Assembly (NCBI GenBank): GCA_015501585.1
Contig: JADNRY010000069.1
Location: forward strand, 62,001 to 126,000
Reading direction: 5' to 3'
DNA: 64,000 nt
Origin: Rhodocollybia butyracea
Lineage: Eukaryota > Basidiomycota > Agaricomycetes > Agaricales > Omphalotaceae
Position 1 is the first letter of the stretch. Each line of letters begins with the position of its first letter. The notes beneath the pieces are model-generated. The model ran no database searches. It was given only the letters and a program-made list of their open reading frames with translations, and was not told where the DNA came from. The position numbers were made by a program, and so were the translations under genes. This document shows positions 57,149-64,000 of the stretch, one piece after another.

Positions 57149-59960
57149 TTAAAGCTGACTAGGTTTCAGCGCATCGTATATCGGACAAAGAGCTTTCCAT
57201 TCGGCTGCAAGTATTGAGTCAATACTGAGATAAAGTCATCTAGATTCACCGTACCTGGAACCGGGTCGTTGACCTTGACATCATCTGCGTCTTCCGCCAT
57301 GACCACAGCAAGTCCACTGAAGAATAAGAAAGATTCTGGTGAGCTCACTTTCCATGTGTATACACATAATCGACTTACGCGGCAAGATGGAAGTCAATAT
57401 GACTTGAAAAAGTTCCGGTAAATCAACAAAATCGTAGAAAAGAGAAAAATTATCGCACCAATGCAAAAACCAAGGGCCCGGATTGTCAGTCACGAATCGG
57501 ATCGTAGTCGTGTTTCCCGCGACTACAGGGGTAGTGTCTCGTTGGACCTGACAGATAGAGTAAGACGAAAGGATAGCCCATTGATGAATACGACATACAG
57601 GATTTTGGAAATTGAAGACCTCGGAGTCAAAGGCTTTGACAACACTGAAAGTGTGCTGGTTATCAAAATGGACACATCAGTTGATGAAAACTGAAATCGA
57701 TACAAAACATACACCATGTAGCTGATTAGTATTCAATCAAAGTCAGGAAACACGCATTGAGCGAGGTGGGTGAAAACATGGTTGTGGCGAAGCGGTGAAT
57801 GGATTTGAAGCAGTAGCGGGGTGATATGGTATTTTTGAGGTTGAGGAGAAGCAAGTCGACGAAGACATTTAAGGAGCAAAATTGAAAGTCAGAGAGGATA
57901 ATAGACGACAGCTACTGGATTGATTACATGAAATGGATGAGGACCTGGGAAACTTTATCAGCATGTATATTCGAGATTTCTTGGACGAGACTAACTCCCA
58001 ACTGCAGTAGATGAACCAATCAAATTGATCTCGATTGTTTGATTGATAGGCAAACCGTAAACACTTCCAGCCGGGAGAAGGTGCTGCGCTTTATGAGTAC
58101 CTGACAGTATCTGCAGAAGGACTGGGACACTGGGGGACACAAATGAAATATTATTGATTGTGAAACTCGGCGATGTGAACCCTATGCTCGTGTAAATGAC
58201 TTAATTCTTCATCTGCGTACAAGCGCACCTATAGACATGTTAATGACATGGGCTCCGCCCGGGAAAGGCTCCCCAGGTGCCTGAGGGTTTCGTAGCGGAT
58301 GGAGTATTTTATCACTGGCGACAACCGCGAAAGCAGAAGGTGGTGATGTTGTAGGATCAGTGTTAGGAGCACCTACGAATTTAGATCAGAGTAAAAACGT
58401 GAAGGTACAAGACCAAATTCACCGTTATATCGAAGAATAGCAGAATTGATTCCATTCGCAAACGAGTCGTTGGGAGGAGTACCTGCAAGAGGAGTATTGG
58501 GAACAGAACGGATCCAGTAGTTGCCAACAGGCTGATTAGCGTTGAGAACAAAGCTATATCTTTGCGCTGCGTATATTTGGATTTGGTTCACAGTAACGGG
58601 GACCGTACTGACTCCGTCGGCTTCAATTACTTGAAAAAAGTTGTTCTCTTCGCCTGCTACGTCTATACTTAACTGAGGCACCTACTTGTCAAGTTCGGAT
58701 GGTCATCAATGCTAGGCAAGGAGAAATCAGGTCAGGTTACAATGCACAAGAAACAAAAGAATCGAGGACGACCTGAAAAGATAATTGGGATCACATGATG
58801 TGGAGATAAGCCGGAATCTGTATCGTTTACCGTAATGGACATTGATTACAGCAAGTCCCACGTCGGGCTGAGCACATCCATTAGCCTAAGGTTCCGGTGA
58901 CACTAAGCGCGACAATACTTACTCCTCCAGGATACCTCCCTTGGCCATTGATTAACGTAGCGTTCGAAATTGCAGGACCGCCGTGTGCGAGCACTTGGAG
59001 AGCCAAGGAATGATACCTGCGCGGACAGTCAGCGAGACTAATATTCCAAGAGCAAAAAGAATTTACATACCAATCAGCAAGCGTGATGACGGTAGTTTCT
59101 TCGATAGGAAATCAACCTTCGTCTTGTCATTATAGTGTAATGGCCACACGCACCATCGTCAACATCGTACAAATAAGCTTGTGGGTCCTGAGGATCGTAA
59201 ATAACGAGTGCACCGCGAAGGCCGTCACAGTACTGTACGCCTAGCGTGAGGAACATTCAGCAAAAGTGCGTACCCAAACAATCATTGACCGACCAAGATG
59301 AGAATGATACCTAGTCTCGTCAGTTAAACCTTCAATGACAACAGTGTTGACAATTTACTCACCAGAACGTTCCTGCTTGACCAGGAACGGTGAAATTGTA
59401 CAGATATGAATGGTTCGAAGCTATGGGACACTGAGTAACGAAGCTATGCAAGGCGTTAGAGCATTTTCTCGGAAATAATCAAGTATGTGGACCTTGGGCC
59501 ATCCTGGTAGTTGGTGTGCTTCTGGAACAGTCCATGCCAATGCTTTTGAAATTGTTAGAGAGATAAACCGAAGAGGAGAGCATATCAAGACTTACAATGC
59601 TGGTGGTTTGATTCATGCTCAATTGGTTTAGGGTATTGATTACATTGAGGTTGAAGTGGTCCCCCTTCGTACGGTTTTGGTTAGGAGGTCTCGGGAGCGA
59701 ATATGTAACGCTTACCTTGTCGCCTATGATAAGGGGGCCGGGGAAACTCGCAGAATTAGGAGTCACACCAGCTAGAACAGTTCTGATAGTAGTCGCTCAT
59801 TAGCATATTGTCTTCTGTAGATGAAGGATGCATACGGTCGTTCAAAGCCATCTGGAGAGAGCTGTTTATTAACGATATGCAGGCTACCGTTGTTACGTAT
59901 TACATCAAGACCATAAACGTAGATCAAGTGTATCGCGAGCGAGGCCAAGGAAAAGCGCAT
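57149..59960 (-). CDS. Laccase (multicopper oxidase)
   Basis: Start at ATG 59958-59960: signal peptide [17 protein letters not shown], then [15 protein letters not shown] and [20 protein letters not shown]. Four copper motifs are complete after splicing: L1 [18 protein letters not shown] plus FVTQCPI (about 59450-59600), L2 [19 protein letters not shown] (59200-59380), L3 GPHPFHLHGHTFSVV (about 57640-57960, with two introns) and L4 [17 protein letters not shown] (57290-57480). L4 has Leu at the axial position of the T1 copper. It ends [17 protein letters not shown] at TAA 57149-57151. About 15 introns. The enzyme oxidises phenols and reduces O2 to water outside the cell, with roles in lignin attack, pigment or fruiting. 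It faces the hydrolase tail to tail. Confidence 0.93.
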
Positions 59961-60980
59961 GGTGAATGCACAAGGAGGATGAGACGAGGGAGCCCCAATG
60001 CAGAAATTAGCCTATCATCTATCTCATTTATACTATCGCTCATTTACCGTAAACCCCTGAGGGATCACCATATTCCATTCGCCCGAATATGTTCAAAATC
60101 ATAAATGAGGAGCTTGTGCGGTATTGCTGAGAGGATGGCTGTCGAACGGAGTTGGCAAAATACCACGGATAAATGTAGTGGCTGTATTGTGGCTTGTTTC
60201 GTCGGAGCGTATATGAACATCGTATGTACTTGCCAAGTTGCCAAGTTGCCAATGAGCATGGGGAGATCCGTTAAAACCTAATCTGTGGTTGCTGAACATT
60301 TTGTTGTCATTCTGAAGATTTGCGTAACTTACCACTGTGAAGCACTTGGGCACCCAAATGGACAAATCCAACCATTTATTGGAGTGTGTAGAAACAACGA
60401 AAGATCGGGTCCGGAGAAAACAAATGGCGGCTTGAATAGATCCCATCGATGTGTGTGGTCGCAGGCTATACAGTACTATCTCCTATTATCTCCACCCGAA
60501 GATGGGTTGCTGTAAGTTGTAACCATGTTTCGCGTCAACTATATGTTCTCTTCTCAGAAGAAGTCGGAACCAGGATATGTAGACCTCCTATGTAATCGAA
60601 AGGCAAAGAGTCATACAGGTCAAATACTAGCTGCGACAAGATAAGGAGCAACTTACCTTCGAGCAGCGGCCTTCGACGTAGTCAATTCTCATCGAGATTA
60701 TCATAAATTATAATCATTATATCGCAAAACGCCACGTGTACTATTCGTGCATTGATTGTGTCCGTGCACTGTTCGCATTCGTGCGCTGATCGTGTTCGTG
60801 CACTGTTCGTGCAATGTTCGGCACCTGAACTAATGTGAACGATTGCTGTTAATCCTGGGGAGTACATATGTCGACGCCCGAGGAGAGTAGCACCAGGTAT
60901 GTAGAACATTTTGCATAACTGGCATATACAATTGTACACTGACTTTAAGAGAGAAAGATTTATACTGACTCGGAAATGAC
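59961..60980. promoter_or_regulatory. Upstream region of the laccase
   Basis: About 1 kb with no recognised gene. It holds TTCGTGC repeats at 60744-60812 and a short direct repeat (gccaagtt twice, 60232-60248). It should include the laccase promoter. Confidence 0.45.
60744..60812 (+). repeat. TTCGTGC repeat cluster upstream of laccase
   Basis: TTCGTGC occurs at 60744, 60779, 60795 and 60806, with a one-base variant (TCCGTGC) at 60761, so spacing is 11-18 bp. Two copies extend to TTCGTGCACTG-like units. About 0.8 kb upstream of the laccase start. Confidence 0.7.
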
Positions 60981-61868
60981 AATGGAACACACAAGGACTA
61001 CTTTGCTGGACTCACCGCCGTTCCAAGCCACACTAGCCAGCAACAGTGCAATGCCTGGGAGAGCCTCTTCCATCGTCTTACCGGGCTTCGGAATTCAAGT
61101 CCCCTTTGTAAAAAGGATGGCTTAATTGATGGTCGAGAGCTCATTTGCCTTCACACTGGGATGCTTGGCGATCATGCGAAAGACCAAAAGCTCCTGTCTA
61201 AGCTTCTTGAAAACGAACAGGAACTACGTGGTGAGGAGGCTTTGCTTGCGACGGGTATGGTAGTTGTTGAGTCCACAAAGACAGCTGTATTTGAGGCTAG
61301 TGGTGCAGAAGCATGGGCCAGTCTTTCAACGAATGAACAAAGACATCGCAGCGAGGACGTTTATCCAACAAGCATTCAAATCATTCACTCCTGATCAGCA
61401 ACGCAGTACCATCGTCCTCTCTTATGTACTGGCTGTCAAATGCACAAGGACCTCAATCCGGTGAAGTGGGGTGCTGTCCCAATGGGAGATTGGTCGGAGA
61501 ATGATGTTAAGTTCAAAGAAGCTGTTGAATTGTGCCAACATTAGTGGCGCTGCTGGTACTCACGTAAATAAAGTCTTGGTTGGTGACGCCGTCAAACAAA
61601 CTTACTAGTTTAGCAGGCACACTTTTCAATCACAAGAGCGATAAAACTGGACAACATGACACCTACGAGGTTAGTTTTCATGAAGCAGAAACTCAGTCAT
61701 CTCGCAACGTTTCCAGATACGTCAAATAGTTGCTTCCAAACACATGCCTTGGCGGCGGAACAGCTTATCATCAATTTGGAGGCGTACAAAGAGTTTTTAT
61801 TACAGGTAAAAGATTGGAAGGAAAAGGGAAACTGGAATAAATTGAACAGAATCTATGGGATGGTCTAC
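60981..61868 (+). pseudogene. Decayed member of a multicopy agaricomycete protein family
   Basis: Open stretches in changing frames follow a conserved order: DGRELICLHTGMLGDHAKDQ and ENEQELRGEEAL (61120-61260), IQQAFKSFTPDQQRSTIVL (61365-61430), CQMHKDLNPVKWGAVPMGDW (61435-61490), AGTLFNHKSDKTGQHDTY (61610-61665), FPDTSN (61710) and AAEQLIINLEAYKEFLLQVK then DWKEKGNWNKLNRIYGMV (61755-61865). I recall a large family of mushroom hypothetical proteins with the same HKD-W, FNHK-D-GQHD and FPDTSN order, of unknown function and possibly linked to mobile DNA; this is memory, not a search. Here it has several frame breaks. It ends exactly where the duplicated hydrolase tail begins. Confidence 0.55.
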
Positions 61869-62165
61869 CCCATACTTTGTTTGCTCAGTTCCCAAGGCGC
61901 GCGCTATGGGCAAGGACTATGATTGTGGTGCTGGCGCTAGAAACGAGGGAAAATCAGCTGACAGGAGCGATTCTGGGCAAGAAGATTTACCACGCGAAGG
62001 ACTTGTTTCATTGGGTCGCGGGTGTGTTCAACTAAGGTGGATACCTGATTTCATGATGTGTTTATGATACCGCCAGGCTGGTGGGATGAGAAGATAAAGA
62101 ATGAGGTATGGGAAGATGTCAAGAACTGGATGATGGAATTTCGAGAACGACGAGCGGTACAATAG
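61869..62165 (+). pseudogene. Truncated copy of the hydrolase last exon
   Basis: Starting at catactttgtttgctcagtt (61870, as 56264), this repeats the hydrolase 3' exon with a deletion of about 70 bp after cccaagg (removing the catalytic-acid segment) and another small deletion (gatttcatgatgtg for gatgcggttcatgatgtg) that removes part of the catalytic-His region. It has no 5' part of the gene and cannot encode an active enzyme. Confidence 0.8.
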
Positions 62166-62647
62166 TAGGGACGGTGCACTGGCCGAGGCCTTTACTAGAA
62201 GAACTTAACTTACATTCACGAGTAATACTATAGAGTACCACCATGAGGGGAACGCACTTTCGATCGAATGGGCCTGCAGAGCGGTTGACTAGGAAATTCG
62301 GAAAGCTCGCCGAGTGTGCTATTAGTGCAGTATGACTGCGAACTCCGTAGCAGGATGAGGCAGGATCTTTGAACAGCACGATCCACTAAGGTCGGAATTG
62401 GTTTCAGTGGGTCTGAAGTTGAGACCTGATACGGTCCATGCGAAGAAAGAAAGCGACTTGGTATGGAGGATGCTAAGTTGGACGATGGAACTTCGAGAAT
62501 GACAACGTAACCAAGCTTTCCATACTACAGGAGCGGGACATGTACAAGGGTGGCAGAATAGATGAACAAAATAAACAGAGTAGAGAGTTTATGATAAAAA
62601 CTAGGAGCGAGCAAAGCCCCATTGACTATTGTTTCAATCTCGTTCAT
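62166..62647. repeat. Second copy of the hydrolase-laccase spacer
   Basis: Aligns by eye with 56617-57148, including the decayed exon relic (62272-62507). No gene. Confidence 0.65.
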
Positions 62648-64000
62648 TCAAAGCTGAGTAGGTTTCAGCGCATCATATATCGGGCAAAGAGCTTTCCATT
62701 CGGCTGCAAGTATTGAGTCAATACTGAGATGAAGTCGTCTAGAGGGATATCGTACCTGGAACCGGGTCGTTGAGCCTGACATCATCTGTGTCTTCCGCCA
62801 TGACTACAGCAAGTCCACTGAGGAATAAGAAAGATTCAGGTGAGTTCACTCTCCATGTATACACATAAATCCGACTTACGCGGCAAGATGGAAGTCAATA
62901 TGACTTGAGAAAGTTCCGGTAAATCAACTGAAGTCATAGGGGAGAAAACAAATATCGCACCAATGCAAAAACCAAGGGCCAGGGTTGTCAGTCACGAATC
63001 GGATCGTAGTCGTGTTTCCCGCGACTACAGGGGTAGTGTCTCGTTGGACCTGATAGATAGAGTAAGACGAAAGGATAGCCCATTAATGAATACGACATAC
63101 AGGATTTTGGAAATTGAAGACCTCGGAGTCAAAGGCTTTGACAACACTGAAAGTGTGCTGGTTATCAAAATGGACACATCAGTTGATGAAAACTGAAATC
63201 GATACAAAACATACACCATGTAGCTGATTAGTATTCAATCAAAGTCAGGAAACACGCATTGAGCGAGGTGGGTGAAAACATGGTTGTGGCGAAGCGGTGA
63301 ATGGATTTGAAGCAGTAGCGGGGTGATATGGTATTTTTGAGGTTGAGGAGAAGCAAGTCGACGAAGACATTTAAGGAGCAAAATTGAAAGTTAGAGAGGA
63401 TAATAGACGACAGCTACTGGATTGATTACATGAAATGGATGAGGACCTGGGAAACTTTATCAGCATGTATATTCGAGATTCTTGGACGAGACTAACTCCC
63501 AACTGCAGTAGATGAACCAATCAAATTGATCTCGATTGTTTTATTGATAGGCAAACCGTAAACACTTCCAGCCGGGAGAAGGTGCTGCGCTTTTTGAGTA
63601 CCTGACAGTATCTGCAGAAGGACTGGGACACTGGGGGAGACAAATGAAACATTATTGATTGTGAAACCCGGCGGTGTAAACCCTATGTTCATGTAAATGT
63701 ATCAGTTAATCAGTTCTTCACCTGGGTACGAGCGTACCTATGGTCATGTTAATGACTTTATCGGCTCCGCCCGGGAAAGGCTTCCCAGGCGCCCGAGGGT
63801 TCTGCAGCGGATGAATTATTTTATCACTGGCGACAACCGCGAAGGTAGAAGGCGGTGACGTTGTGGGATCGGTGTTATGAGCACCTACGAATTTAGATCA
63901 GAATAAAAACACAAACAGCTAAAAGCGGTACAAGACCAAATTCACCTTTATACCGGAGAATAGCAGAATTGATTCCATTCGCAAACGAGTCGTTGGGAGG
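62648..64000 (-). CDS. Second laccase, 3' part (5' end outside window)
   Basis: Nearly identical, introns included, to the first laccase over the same interval (offset about 5.5 kb). Seen are the C-terminal [17 protein letters not shown] with TGA 62648-62650, the L4 motif [37 protein letters not shown], the L3 HPFHLHGHTFSVV region and, at the window edge, [16 protein letters not shown]. The first half, with L1 and L2, lies beyond the window. Differences from copy 1 are mostly single bases plus a small intron change (gatatc near 62745), so no disabling change is visible. Confidence 0.88.

Noticed and set aside
57461..57694. 77-codon plus-strand ORF, repeated almost exactly at 62963-63196
   Set aside because: Its conservation between copies comes from the laccase exons and introns on the opposite strand; it is an antisense shadow.

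Overview
The window looks like nuclear DNA of a mushroom-forming basidiomycete (Agaricomycetes). The evidence is genes broken by many short (about 45-70 nt) GT-AG introns, intron-containing tRNA genes, tandem laccases, a cytochrome P450, an F-box relic, a Polycomb-type EZH methyltransferase and a very short CaaX-terminated pheromone-precursor-like ORF. No bacterial, viral or CRISPR features were seen. Exon boundaries were worked out by eye from splice signals and protein family knowledge, so spans are more reliable than individual junctions.

Layout. 0-7 kb: the 3' part of an EZH-like H3K27 methyltransferase (+) meets an Rkm4/SETD6-like protein-lysine methyltransferase (-) almost stop to stop; then a P450 (-) whose last codons are frame-shifted. 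7.9-11.8 kb: a long Ser/Thr-rich protein of unknown function (-). 13.7-16.2 kb: a PPIL4/Cyp6-type cyclophilin-RRM protein (-) and a divergent small coiled-coil protein (+). 16.8-22.1 kb: acetoacetyl-CoA synthetase (-) and a NiCoT nickel/cobalt transporter (-). 22.3-25.6 kb: two tRNA-Val(AAC) copies, one with an enlarged D-loop, the SWI/SNF-RSC subunit Ssr4 (+) and an intron-bearing tRNA-Asp(GTC). 26-31.4 kb: an intronless 1281-residue SR/RGG-rich protein (+) and a cis-prenyltransferase for dolichol synthesis (+). 33-37.6 kb: a flavin-dependent monooxygenase (+) and a two-finger C2H2 protein (+) with a likely GC-AG intron and 9-nt micro-exon. 38.9-45.2 kb: Rvs161/Hob3 BAR protein (-), mitochondrial ABC exporter Atm1 (-), a small subunit of serine palmitoyltransferase (+) and saccharopine dehydrogenase Lys1 (-). 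45.4-48.9 kb: a frame-broken F-box/LRR gene (+) and a secreted protein of an unnamed family (-). 50.3 kb: the pheromone-precursor-like gene (+). 51-53.8 kb: Mdm31-type mitochondrial inner-membrane protein (+). 54-64 kb: alpha/beta hydrolase (+) and laccase (-) facing each other, then a second, younger copy of the hydrolase tail plus laccase that runs off the window end.

Most genes are housekeeping: iron-sulfur export, sphingolipid and dolichol synthesis, lysine synthesis, chromatin and membrane shaping. Accessory material clusters at 45-51 kb and 54-64 kb. The most interesting items are the CaaX peptide gene with no receptor gene seen beside it; the repeat flanking atm1, which is a start-less copy of the serine palmitoyltransferase subunit's promoter and exon 1; the nested duplication history of the hydrolase-laccase block, with a decayed multicopy-family gene at its junction; and the micro-exon that would set the zinc-finger linker length.
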